Positions 1 through 5,704 are shown, numbered from the stretch's first letter. The stretch: DNA of 18,252 nucleotides from an uncultured Arcobacter sp. (GCA_913054415.1 CAJXII010000014.1:1-18252), one strand, 5' to 3'. Translations and numbers: made by a program. Notes: generated from the letters alone by a model not told the origin.

Positions 1-82
1 TGATGATACAATACCATCTAAAGAGTTTGTAAAAAGTTTAATTCAAAAAAATTTAAAGAGTATAGAAAAATGGATATATTAG
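1..82 (+). CDS. C-terminal end of an unidentified protein (partial)
   Basis: One frame is open from the first bases of the window to a TAG at 80-82 and encodes about 26 residues ending in SIEKWIY. Its stop lies 10 bases inside the next gene, so the two overlap by 13 bases (70-82), an arrangement common for co-transcribed genes in this window. Too little is present to name a family. It could also be a chance open frame, because only 80 bases are visible. Confidence 0.4.
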   Translation, partial: DDTIPSKEFVKSLIQKNLKSIEKWIY

Positions 83-1248
83 AAAAATATAATTTTACAG
101 TTTCACAAAAGAAAATCTTAAATGATATAAAAAAAGATCTTATTATGTGGAATGAGAAATCTTTTGAAGAGTCTTTCCCTTATAGTTTAGAGGAAAAATA
201 TCAAAGTAAACAACTATCAAAAAAGATATTTGAGTATTATGTAAAACTACATAATGATCTAAAAAATAAACCAAATGATTATGATGATTTTAAAAATATC
301 AAATATGATAGTAGGAAATATAGCTTTAAAACTATTACTAAAGATGGTTTTGGACTGGGAACTTGCCCTGTTGCTAGTGAGGGAACTAGATGTTGTAATT
401 TACTCACTTTAGATGCTGTTGAGTCTTGTGGATTTGATTGTAGCTATTGTTCTATCCAAAGTTTTTATAACCAAAATCAAATAGGAATAGATAAAGATTT
501 CAAACAAAAACTGCAAAATTTAGAGCTTGATAAAGATAAGATTTACCATATAGGCACAGGTCAAAGTAGTGATAGTTTACTATGGGGAAATCGTGATGGG
601 ATACTTGATGCACTTTTTGAATTTGCTAGAAAATACCCAAATGTTATACTTGAGTTTAAAACAAAATCAAACAATATAAAATATCTGCTTGAAAATGATG
701 TGCCTAAAAATATTATATGCACTTGGTCTTTAAATACACAAACTATTATAGATAATGAGGAACATCTTACAGCTTCACTAGATGAGAGAATTAACTCAGC
801 TAGAGCTTTGGCCAACAAAGGTGTGCTTGTGGGATTTCATTTTCACCCTATTGTGGTGTATAAAAATTATCTTGATGAGTATAAAAAGATTTATGATAGA
901 CTTTTGGATCAATTTAGTAGCGATGAAGTGGTGCTTATATCTATGGGAACACTTACTTTTATAAAACCTGTTATAAAAAAACTAAGAGATCGTGTGCTAA
1001 AAACCAAAATCTTGCAGATGCCATTTGAAACTATCAACGGTAAACAATCTTACACAATAGAGCAAAAAAAAGAGATGTTTAAACACTGCTACGATAGTTT
1101 TAAACCTTGGCATAAAAAAGTTTATTTTTATATGTGTATGGAAGCCCATAGTTTATGGAAAGATGTTTTTGGATATGAATATTGTAGTAATAATCAATTT
1201 GAAGATTTTATGCTTAGAAACTATATGGATAAAATTCGATTAAATTAA
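70..1248 (+). CDS. Radical SAM protein of the spore photoproduct lyase (SplB)-like family
   Basis: This 392-residue protein has the radical-SAM cluster motif CxxxCxxC at C120, C124 and C127 (context ESCGFDCSYCSIQ), which would hold a 4Fe-4S cluster for SAM cleavage. Cysteines C99, C108 and C109 precede it. The order of conserved blocks resembles spore photoproduct lyase: a TGQSSD block near 163-168, a TKSNN block near 198-202 (like the TKFHH region) and GFHFHPIVV near 255-263 (like GFIVAPI). True SPL repairs the thymine dimer called spore photoproduct with the help of a cysteine in an ACTSD block. Here that block reads GQSSD, so the cysteine seems to be absent. The organism type does not form spores, so the substrate is probably different; a nucleic-acid repair or modification role is only an inference. 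The start ATG overlaps the end of the preceding frame, with a weak AAAGAG upstream. Confidence 0.75.
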   Translation: MDILEKYNFTVSQKKILNDIKKDLIMWNEKSFEESFPYSLEEKYQSKQLSKKIFEYYVKLHNDLKNKPNDYDDFKNIKYDSRKYSFKTITKDGFGLGTCPVASEGTRCCNLLTLDAVESCGFDCSYCSIQSFYNQNQIGIDKDFKQKLQNLELDKDKIYHIGTGQSSDSLLWGNRDGILDALFEFARKYPNVILEFKTKSNNIKYLLENDVPKNIICTWSLNTQTIIDNEEHLTASLDERINSARALANKGVLVGFHFHPIVVYKNYLDEYKKIYDRLLDQFSSDEVVLISMGTLTFIKPVIKKLRDRVLKTKILQMPFETINGKQSYTIEQKKEMFKHCYDSFKPWHKKVYFYMCMEAHSLWKDVFGYEYCSNNQFEDFMLRNYMDKIRLN

Positions 1249-1351
1249 GTTTAATTTTTTCTGATTCTCAGAGACTGTAAATATTACTTGCTCCCATCGT
1301 CTTCGATGGGGACGAGAAAATATTTCATAATCTGGACAATTTATTATAATT
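1249..1351. other. Non-coding spacer with hairpins after the radical SAM gene
   Basis: No gene is seen here. A short TCTGA/TCAGA hairpin (1260-1272) and the first copy of a CCCATCG/CGATGGG hairpin repeat (1293-1310) lie here. Neither is followed by a clear T-run, so neither is called as an intrinsic terminator. Confidence 0.6.
1293..1310. repeat. Hairpin repeat copy 1 (CCCATCG-tctt-CGATGGG)
   Basis: A perfect 7-bp stem with a 4-base loop. The 17 bases ACTTGCTCCCATCGTCT at 1286-1302 recur exactly at 2898-2914. The right flank (GATGGGGACGAG) resembles the right flank of copy 3 (GATGGGAATGAG). Copies on both sides of the toxin-antitoxin cluster suggest a dispersed palindromic element. Confidence 0.7.
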
Positions 1352-1605
1352 TTAGGCTATTGCTATACTTTTATCAGTTAGTTGGCCAGTAATATATTTA
1401 TGTAAAACACTTTTTACAAAAGTTTGATACTTTAATCCTTCAATTTCTGCTCTTTGTTTAATTTTATTAAGTTCACTTGATGAAATTCTAATATTCATTT
1501 TTGTTTCTTTTTCTGAAGAGACGTTGTTTTGTTTAATAAACTCTTTTGCTGAAGACTGAAGTAATTTAATATTTTTTCTTAGTTATCTATATATTCAGTT
1601 TTCAT
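1352..1605 (-). pseudogene. Ribbon-helix-helix antitoxin disrupted by a one-base frameshift
   Basis: Read on the minus strand, an ideal Shine-Dalgarno GGAGG (1612-1616) precedes an ATG at 1605, but the frame hits TAA at 1579-1581 after eight codons (MKTEYIDN). From 1579 down to TAA at 1352-1354 another frame is open for 75 codons. It contains MNIRISSSELNKIKQRAE and then YQTFVKSVLHKYITG, the typical core of small RHH antitoxins that partner BrnT-like toxins. Adding a single base near 1581 joins the two parts into one 84-residue protein of normal size, so a one-base loss is the simplest explanation. A shortened product could start at the internal ATG (1496-1498), which begins the DNA-binding strand. 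A toxin stub with the same orientation overlaps its start. A sequencing error is possible. Confidence 0.72.
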
Positions 1606-1670
1606 CTTTTTCCTCCAATAATTTCAATAACTTGCTTAAAAGTTACACCTCTTTGCAAAAATAGTTTAAA
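1602..1670 (-). pseudogene. C-terminally placed stub of a BrnT-like toxin
   Basis: On the minus strand a 22-codon frame between two stops contains QRGVTFKQVIEIIGGKR. It resembles the early 'RGVSFE' helix of BrnT-like toxins that sit directly upstream of RHH antitoxins of the type at 1352-1605. Its TGA overlaps that antitoxin's ATG, which is the usual toxin-antitoxin coupling. The sequence before it and the remaining roughly 60 residues of a toxin are missing, so this would be the scar of an internal deletion. The stretch is short and the call rests on context and a motif recalled from the family. Confidence 0.45.
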
Positions 1671-1676
1671 TTATTG

Positions 1677-1711
1677 CTGTGAAAATGGCTTATTTGGGGC
1701 TATTTTCACAG
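1677..1711. repeat. 13-bp hairpin downstream of brnA
   Basis: CTGTGAAAATGGC (1677-1689) pairs with GCTATTTTCACAG (1699-1711), with one mismatch that would be G-U in RNA and a 9-base loop. It lies between the brnTA remnant and the next antitoxin remnant. No T-run follows on either strand, so termination is uncertain. The GGGCTA of its right side (1697-1702) can alternatively pair with TAGCCC at 1726-1731. Confidence 0.6.
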
Positions 1712-1955
1712 ACTCTATGATTTGTTAGCCCAGCAAACTGCATATGCTCTCTTAATAATGAATTTATTAATGTTTGATAAGCTATTTCTTTTCAATTGCT
1801 TCTTTTTTCAAAAATACCAATATATCATTATCTAATCTCATTGAAGTTGGTACTTTTTTAGGTTTGTAAAATCTTCCTCTTATTCCATCACTAAAGTCAT
1901 ATTCATCTTGCATCTCAAAGTCATCGTACTTTACTCTATCTTCAACACTTGTCAT
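1690..1955 (-). pseudogene. brnA: BrnA-type RHH antitoxin with a one-base frameshift
   Basis: The most likely start is ATG at 1953-1955, preceded by AAAGG at 1963-1967 with a spacing of 7; an upstream ATG at 1991 has no such site. The product contains EYDFSDG and the RHH strand PTSMRLDNDILVFLKKEA, as in BrnA, then stops at TAG (1782-1784) after EKK. The minus-one frame continues at once with IAYQTLINSLLREHM, the missing RHH helix 2 of this family, and ends at TAA 1690-1692. One missing A near 1785-1787 therefore explains the break; restored length is 88 residues. The gene overlaps brnT by 14 bases (1942-1955). The truncated product lacks half the RHH fold, so DNA binding and autoregulation should be lost. 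An assembly error in an A-rich stretch is possible, and programmed slippage less so. Confidence 0.78.
1718..1729 (+). repeat. 12-bp direct repeat TGATTTGTTAGC, copy A
   Basis: Identical to 2189-2200. The two copies enclose the brnT-brnA remnant: this one lies in the extended tail of brnA, the other in the first codons of brnT, so both reading frames contain LTNHR. Confidence 0.6.
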
Positions 1956-2202
1956 AACTTTGCCTTTCTTGTTTTGTTGCTTTTCTAGCATTTATTATTC
2001 TGATGATTTCAGTACCATCTTCGCTAAAGAATAGATTTGCTACAACTAAGATTTTGTATTTTGTTGTTGAGCCAATTGTAATCCATCTTTCCTCAAAATA
2101 ATTAAACCTATGGTCTAATCTTGATATTTGTAAGGGGTCATCAAATATCTCTTTTGCTTCATCAAAGGATATTCCATGCTTTTTTCGGTGATTTGTTAGC
2201 AC
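1942..2202 (-). CDS. brnT: BrnT-family toxin (RelE-like ribonuclease), N-terminally shortened
   Basis: The 86-residue product carries the BrnT hallmarks in order: KKHGISFDEAKEIFDDP (residues 7-23), EERWITIG (37-44), ILVV (51-54), and IRIINARKATKQER (67-80). BrnT toxins are RelE-fold ribonucleases that inhibit translation and are held by the antitoxin BrnA encoded just downstream. The family normally begins with about ten further residues containing a 'F-WD--K' strand; here only LTNHR precedes the KHG motif. The only start is GTG at 2200-2202, two bases after the mazF stop, with no separate ribosome-binding site, so translation would depend on coupling to mazF. The truncation begins exactly where a 12-base repeat (2189-2200) occurs. 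Whether the protein is active is doubtful, which would explain tolerance of the broken brnA. Confidence 0.75.
   Translation of the reverse strand: MLTNHRKKHGISFDEAKEIFDDPLQISRLDHRFNYFEERWITIGSTTKYKILVVANLFFSEDGTEIIRIINARKATKQERQSYDKC
2189..2200 (+). repeat. 12-bp direct repeat TGATTTGTTAGC, copy B
   Basis: Identical to 1718-1729. Its GTTAGCACT part (2195-2203) also matches, in inverted orientation, AGTGCTAAC at 2860-2868, so this site is shared by the borders of the brnTA and mazEF modules. Confidence 0.6.
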
Positions 2203-2204
2203 TC

Positions 2205-2552
2205 TTATATTTCAATATCCAATATTATTTTAATTTGTTTATCAATTTCCAAAATTTCTTTATAGGTTAATGTTGTTAATAAATTTGGTATTATCCTTTG
2301 GTTATCTAATGCTCTAATTTGATCACATAAAACATCACTATCTTTTTCTAAATTATCTCTTTTTGATATTCTATATCTAAGTGGATAAGTATTATCAATT
2401 AAAATAGTAGAAATTGGCAAAACAATTGTTGTAGGATGTTCACAATCATTTAATAAATTTGTTTGATAAATTAACACAGGTCTAATTTTTCCAACTTCAT
2501 TACCTTTTTTTGGATTTAATTTTGCCAAATAAATTTCACCTTTTTTAAACAT
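2205..2552 (-). CDS. MazF/PemK-type endoribonuclease toxin
   Basis: The 115-residue protein fits the MazF/PemK/Kid family: KKGEIYLAKLNP at residues 3-14, the loop GNEVGKIRPVLIYQ (17-30) including the conserved Arg-Pro pair R24-P25, then TTIVLPIST (41-49). These toxins are sequence-specific mRNA interferases released when the antitoxin is degraded. The start ATG shares a base with the TAA stop of the upstream antitoxin (TAATG at 2552), so expression is translationally coupled. The frame is complete and normal in length, unlike the brnTA-type modules next to it. Specific cleavage sequence cannot be judged. mazF-like is preferred to CcdB because of the GxxRP loop. Confidence 0.87.
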   Translation of the reverse strand: MFKKGEIYLAKLNPKKGNEVGKIRPVLIYQTNLLNDCEHPTTIVLPISTILIDNTYPLRYRISKRDNLEKDSDVLCDQIRALDNQRIIPNLLTTLTYKEILEIDKQIKIILDIEI

Positions 2553-2785
2553 TACAAACCATCATTAACAGTATTTTCAAATTCTTGAGATATTTTTAAT
2601 GATTCTTTTCTAACTTTCATTGAAGCTTGTTTTATTTGATATCTTAATTTCTCTTTTTCCAATACTGATTTATAATAAATTACTGCTTTTCTAATAAGTT
2701 CACTTTTTGTAGTCTTTAAACTTTTTACCATATCATTTAAAGTATCATAAAATATATCATCTGATTTTAATGTAATTGTATGCAT
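2552..2785 (-). CDS. RHH-type antitoxin of the MazF-like toxin
   Basis: A 77-residue acidic-basic small protein whose N-terminal half fits a ribbon-helix-helix fold: strand HTITLKSDD (2-10), helix YDTLNDMVKSL (13-23), turn KTTKSELIRKAVIYYKSVL with helix 2 (24-42). The C-terminal half (43-77) is charged and likely helical, as expected for a region that wraps the toxin. It is first in the pair and overlaps mazF by one base. AAAAGG lies about 8 bases ahead of the ATG. By analogy it neutralises the toxin and represses the shared promoter, where a direct repeat is visible. Confidence 0.82.
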   Translation of the reverse strand: MHTITLKSDDIFYDTLNDMVKSLKTTKSELIRKAVIYYKSVLEKEKLRYQIKQASMKVRKESLKISQEFENTVNDGL

Positions 2786-2814
2786 AAACTAACCTTTTTA
2801 ATTCTCTTTAGATA

Positions 2815-2820
2815 ATTATA
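2815..2820 (-). promoter_or_regulatory. -10 element of the mazEF-like operon
   Basis: TATAAT on the minus strand lies 30 bases ahead of the antitoxin ATG (2785). There is no strong -35, which is common in this phylum. The direct repeat at 2837-2854 overlaps where -35 would lie. Confidence 0.5.
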
Positions 2821-2836
2821 GTATATTAAATCTTAA

Positions 2837-2854
2837 AGTAATATTTTAGTAATA
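2837..2854. promoter_or_regulatory. Candidate antitoxin operator: two AGTAATA direct repeats
   Basis: AGTAATA occurs at 2837-2843 and 2848-2854, offset by 11 bases, about one helical turn, directly upstream of the -10 element. RHH antitoxins often bind such paired half-sites. The sequence is AT-rich, so chance is not excluded. Confidence 0.4.
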
Positions 2855-2902
2855 CGGAAAGTGCTAACTATTTATTACCATACAATTATATTACTTAACT
2901 TG

Positions 2903-2924
2903 CTCCCATCGTCTCTGATAGGAG
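2903..2924. repeat. Hairpin repeat copy 2, degenerate
   Basis: CTCCCATC pairs with GATAGGAG with one C-A mismatch around a 6-base loop. The left arm and flank (2898-2914) are identical over 17 bases to copy 1 at 1286-1302. The right arm has diverged. Confidence 0.62.
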
Positions 2925-2966
2925 TGTCTATCTTAGTTTATTGTTTTTTAAATTGCAGTATGCACC

Positions 2967-2984
2967 CCCATCGAGGGCGATGGG
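2967..2984. repeat. Hairpin repeat copy 3 (CCCATCG-aggg-CGATGGG)
   Basis: A perfect 7-bp stem with a 4-base loop and a right flank AATGAG matching copy 1 (GACGAG) at four of six bases. It lies just beyond the gapA stop and could also help end that operon, but no T-run follows on the minus strand. Confidence 0.65.
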
Positions 2985-3001
2985 AATGAGGAGAAGGTTT
3001 A

Positions 3002-3997
3002 TTAATAATTACCTACATGTAAAGCCATATCAACTAATCTACAAGAGTAACCCCATTCATTATCATACCAAGATAATACTTTTACCATATTATCCCCAAT
3101 AACTTGAATAGTATCAAGTGGCACGACAGTTGAGTTTTCTTCACCATTAAAATCAGAGCTTACTCTACCTTCTGTATCAGTTGCTAAGATCCCTTTTAGT
3201 GATGTTTGTTCTGCTTTGATAAAAGCATCTTGCACCTCTTGAAGTGTTGTGTTTTTATTTAAAGTTACTGTTAAATCTACCATACTTACATTTGGTGTTG
3301 GAACTCTGATAGCTTGACCATTCATTTTACCAGCAAGTTGAGGCATAACTTTAGCTATAGCTTTTGCTGCTCCTGTTGTAGTAGGCACTAGATTTGTAGC
3401 TCCTGCTCTTGATTTTCTTGGATCTTTTTTATGTTTTGCATCTAGGATTGGTTGAGATCCTGTATAGCTGTGAATAGTAGTCATCAAACCTTTTTCTATA
3501 CCAAAAACATCATCAAGCACTTTTGCAACAGGTGCTAAACCATTAGTGGTGCAAGAAGCATTTGATACTACACTTTCACCAGCATATTTATCTTCATTGA
3601 CACCCATTACAAATGTAGCAGTATCATCTTTTGCAGGTGCTGAAAATACAACTTTTTTCATCCCATTATCAAGATATGGTTGAACAGATTCTTGAGTTAA
3701 AAATGCCCCTGTGCATTCTAAAACAACCTCTGCACCATAATCTGAAAAATTTAATTTTGCTGGATCTCTTTGTGATAAAAGTTTAACTTTATCTTTACCT
3801 ATATAGATATATCCATCTTCAACTTTTACATCTTTTCTATTACCATGAACACTATCATATTTTAGGTTGTATCCTATCATCTGCTCATCACCACTAGCAT
3901 TTGCTACTACAAGTTCTATATCATCTCTTTGAGATATGATTCTTGCTACACATCTTCCAATTCTTCCTAAACCATTAATTGCAACTTTTAAAGCCAT
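3002..3997 (-). CDS. gapA: Glyceraldehyde-3-phosphate dehydrogenase, phosphorylating
   Basis: The 331-residue enzyme interconverts glyceraldehyde-3-phosphate and 1,3-bisphosphoglycerate in the cytoplasm. It shows the N-terminal Rossmann motif NGLGRIGR (8-15), the active-site block SNASCTTN with catalytic C149, H176 in TTIHSYTG, and the usual C-terminal WYDNEWGYS. The end of the second strand reads VVANASGD (30-37): the aspartate that normally follows the asparagine and selects NAD is replaced by alanine (N33-A34-S35). This NAS pattern is like the NADP-preferring, gluconeogenic GapB of Bacillus, so NADPH use is likely. A perfect AGGAGG (4006-4011) lies 8 bases ahead of the ATG and overlaps the mqnE stop, indicating co-transcription and strong translation as the last gene of serB-mqnE-gapA. 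Confidence 0.95.
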   Translation of the reverse strand: MALKVAINGLGRIGRCVARIISQRDDIELVVANASGDEQMIGYNLKYDSVHGNRKDVKVEDGYIYIGKDKVKLLSQRDPAKLNFSDYGAEVVLECTGAFLTQESVQPYLDNGMKKVVFSAPAKDDTATFVMGVNEDKYAGESVVSNASCTTNGLAPVAKVLDDVFGIEKGLMTTIHSYTGSQPILDAKHKKDPRKSRAGATNLVPTTTGAAKAIAKVMPQLAGKMNGQAIRVPTPNVSMVDLTVTLNKNTTLQEVQDAFIKAEQTSLKGILATDTEGRVSSDFNGEENSTVVPLDTIQVIGDNMVKVLSWYDNEWGYSCRLVDMALHVGNY

Positions 3998-4005
3998 CTA
4001 TAAAT

Positions 4006-4011
4006 CCTCCT
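4006..4011 (-). promoter_or_regulatory. Strong ribosome-binding site of gapA overlapping the mqnE stop
   Basis: AGGAGG on the minus strand, 8 bases before the gapA ATG. Its first bases are the AG of the mqnE TAG (4010-4012). This is the best Shine-Dalgarno in the operon, suggesting that gapA is translated more than the genes before it. Confidence 0.8.
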
Positions 4012-5041
4012 AAATTATTTCATTATATAAACTATCCCTTTGGATAGGTTCAAAATTGCTATTTTTTATAAGCTCTATAAACTCACTTTGTTTCATACCA
4101 TTTGCACTTTTTGCACCTGCAGCACTATTGATAGACTCTTTTTCTATAGTTCCATCTAAATCATTTGCTCCAAACTCTTGAGCTATTAAAGCTAATTTTA
4201 TAGTAGAAGTAACCCAATACGCTTTTATATTTGGGATATTATCTAAAACAATTCTACTAATAGCAAAAGTTTTAAGTATCTCTTGAGCTGTAAGATAATC
4301 TTGGACTTTTAGATAGTTATTCTCTCTTTGATATACAAGTGGTATAAAAGCATTAAATCCACCTGTTTGATCTTGAAGATCTCTTAATCTAAACATATGA
4401 TCTATTCTATGCTCTCTTTTTTCAATATGTCCAAACAACATAGTAGCATTTGATTTATGTCCAGAGTTATGCCATAGTTTATGAATTTTTAGCCAATCTT
4501 TGCTACTTACTTTACCACCACATATTTTTTTTCTAATACCTTCGTCAAATATCTCAGCACCACCACCTGGCATAGAATCTACACCAAACTCTACCATCTT
4601 ATCAATAATATCTTGATGTGTAAGATTGTGTTGATTTGCCAAAAAATTTATCTCAGCAGCTGTAAGTGCTTTGACATGTAGATTTGGGAATTGTTGTTTT
4701 ATTTTACTAAAAATCTCTAAATACCATTTAAGTCCTGCATCTGGATTGTGTGCTGATACTATATGCACCTCTTTTATCCCATTTTTCACACTATTTTGCA
4801 CAATATCAAGTATCTCTTCGTGACTCATAGTATATGGATTTGGATTTTTTCTACTTGAACTATAAGCACAAAACTGACACACATCTTTACAGATATTTGT
4901 AGGGTTGATATGGCGATTTATATTATAATATGTTTTTCTACCAAATTTTTCTTCTCTGATTTTAGAAGCAATTTTACCTAATTCTAAAAGATCCATATCA
5001 TAAAGCTCTAAGGCTTCTTGAAAATTTATTCTACTACTCAT
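4010..5041 (-). CDS. mqnE: Aminofutalosine synthase, radical SAM
   Basis: The 343-residue protein has the radical-SAM motif CxxxCxxC at C51, C55 and C58 within NPTNICKDVCQFCAYSS. It also carries MqnE-type blocks EVHIVSAHNPD, DSMPGGGAEIFD, RKKICGGK and SNATMLFGHIE. MqnE adds the radical from S-adenosylmethionine to 3-enolpyruvyloxybenzoate to give 6-amino-6-deoxyfutalosine in the futalosine route to menaquinone. The related MqnC (cyclic dehypoxanthine futalosine synthase) was considered, but the PGGGAEIF and ATMLFGH blocks favour MqnE. It overlaps serB by four bases (ATGA, 5038-5041), and its product feeds the quinone pool used by the bc1 complex encoded at the other end of the window. Confidence 0.92.
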   Translation of the reverse strand: MSSRINFQEALELYDMDLLELGKIASKIREEKFGRKTYYNINRHINPTNICKDVCQFCAYSSSRKNPNPYTMSHEEILDIVQNSVKNGIKEVHIVSAHNPDAGLKWYLEIFSKIKQQFPNLHVKALTAAEINFLANQHNLTHQDIIDKMVEFGVDSMPGGGAEIFDEGIRKKICGGKVSSKDWLKIHKLWHNSGHKSNATMLFGHIEKREHRIDHMFRLRDLQDQTGGFNAFIPLVYQRENNYLKVQDYLTAQEILKTFAISRIVLDNIPNIKAYWVTSTIKLALIAQEFGANDLDGTIEKESINSAAGAKSANGMKQSEFIELIKNSNFEPIQRDSLYNEII

Positions 5042-5658
5042 ATATGATCCAATATTTGTGTTAAATCTTTTTTATCTATAATAATATTTGCCTCTTTTTT
5101 TAAAATATCTTTGGCACAAAAAGCTACTTTTTTACTAGCATATTTAAACATACTTTTATCATTTGCTCCATCACCTACGACAATAGTACCTTCAGGTGTA
5201 GCTCCTAAGAGATTTTGCACTCTTTGAATCATATCACCTTTACTAAAATCAAACATCATATCTCCACCAACTAAACCAGATAAAATATTATCTTTATGGT
5301 GTAAAATATTTGCAAAATCTGCATCGATACCTAATTTTTGTTTTGCTGGGGTTGTTCCTATTCTAAATCCACCACTAAAACAAACAACTTTATAGTTTGC
5401 CTCTTTTAGTTTAGCAATAGTCTCTTTAGCTCCTGGCATAAGTGGTAGATCTTTACAAATATCAACAGCTACAGAATATGGCAAACCTTTAAGAAGTGCA
5501 ACTCTTGTGGTTAAACTTTCAAAAAAATCAAGTTCTCCATTCATAGCAAGTTTGGTTATTTCTGCTACTTTTTCCTCTAAATCTAACTCTTTGGCAAGAA
5601 AATCTATCGTTTCTCCATCCATCAATGTGCTATCAAAATCAAATACAGCTAATTTCAT
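5038..5658 (-). CDS. serB: Phosphoserine phosphatase (HAD superfamily)
   Basis: This 206-residue cytoplasmic enzyme removes phosphate from O-phosphoserine, the last step of serine synthesis. HAD motif I is DFDSTLMDGE with the nucleophile D7 and acid D9; motif II is CFSGGF around S95; K140 precedes motif III; and GDGANDKSM (162-170) binds Mg through D163 and D167. The N-terminal ACT-like domain of the E. coli enzyme is missing, giving the short form. It is the first gene of the serB-mqnE-gapA operon, with a TATAAT about 35 bases upstream and only a weak AAGAG as ribosome-binding site. Confidence 0.93.
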   Translation of the reverse strand: MKLAVFDFDSTLMDGETIDFLAKELDLEEKVAEITKLAMNGELDFFESLTTRVALLKGLPYSVAVDICKDLPLMPGAKETIAKLKEANYKVVCFSGGFRIGTTPAKQKLGIDADFANILHHKDNILSGLVGGDMMFDFSKGDMIQRVQNLLGATPEGTIVVGDGANDKSMFKYASKKVAFCAKDILKKEANIIIDKKDLTQILDHI

Positions 5659-5693
5659 ATATTACTCTTATCATCTCTTTAATTATTTTTCAG

Positions 5694-5699
5694 ATTATA
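5694..5699 (-). promoter_or_regulatory. -10 element of the serB-mqnE-gapA operon
   Basis: The minus strand reads GGGTATAATCTG; TATAAT ends 35 bases before the serB ATG. It is the only good -10 match in that divergent spacer for this strand. Confidence 0.55.
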
Positions 5700-5704
5700 C
5701 CCAA

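Noticed and set aside
561..818. Minus-strand open frame of 85 codons inside the spl-like gene
   Set aside because: Antisense shadow of a gene with clear motifs; no ribosome-binding site and no recognisable domain. The same applies to the other long antisense frames in trxB, dapB, acpS, the permease and the MTHFR-family gene.
1677..1711. Intrinsic terminator
   Set aside because: The 13-bp stem is good but no T-run follows on either strand, so it is reported only as a hairpin.
1780..1795. Programmed -1 frameshift producing full-length BrnA
   Set aside because: The sequence before the stop (GAA AAG AAA TAG) is not a canonical X XXY YYZ slippery heptamer and no convincing stimulator follows at the right distance. 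A one-base deletion is simpler.
1955..1991. Earlier ATG at 1991 as the brnA start
   Set aside because: It lacks a Shine-Dalgarno and would give a 50-base overlap with brnT; ATG 1955 has AAAGG at a proper distance.
1718..2204. Integron attC site and gene cassette
   Set aside because: The CTAACAA/TTGTTAG ends are suggestive, but the core does not match GTTRRRY, no inverted partner arm gives a full attC fold, and no integrase is in the window. Kept only as a repeat observation.
1249..3001. Insertion sequence, tRNA gene or CRISPR array explaining the accessory region
   Set aside because: No transposase frame, no tRNA-like cloverleaf and no regularly spaced repeats could be found; the hairpin copies are too few and irregular for CRISPR.
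4010..5041. MqnC instead of MqnE
   Set aside because: Both are related radical SAM enzymes, but the PGGGAEIFD, KKICGGK and SNATMLFGHIE blocks match MqnE.
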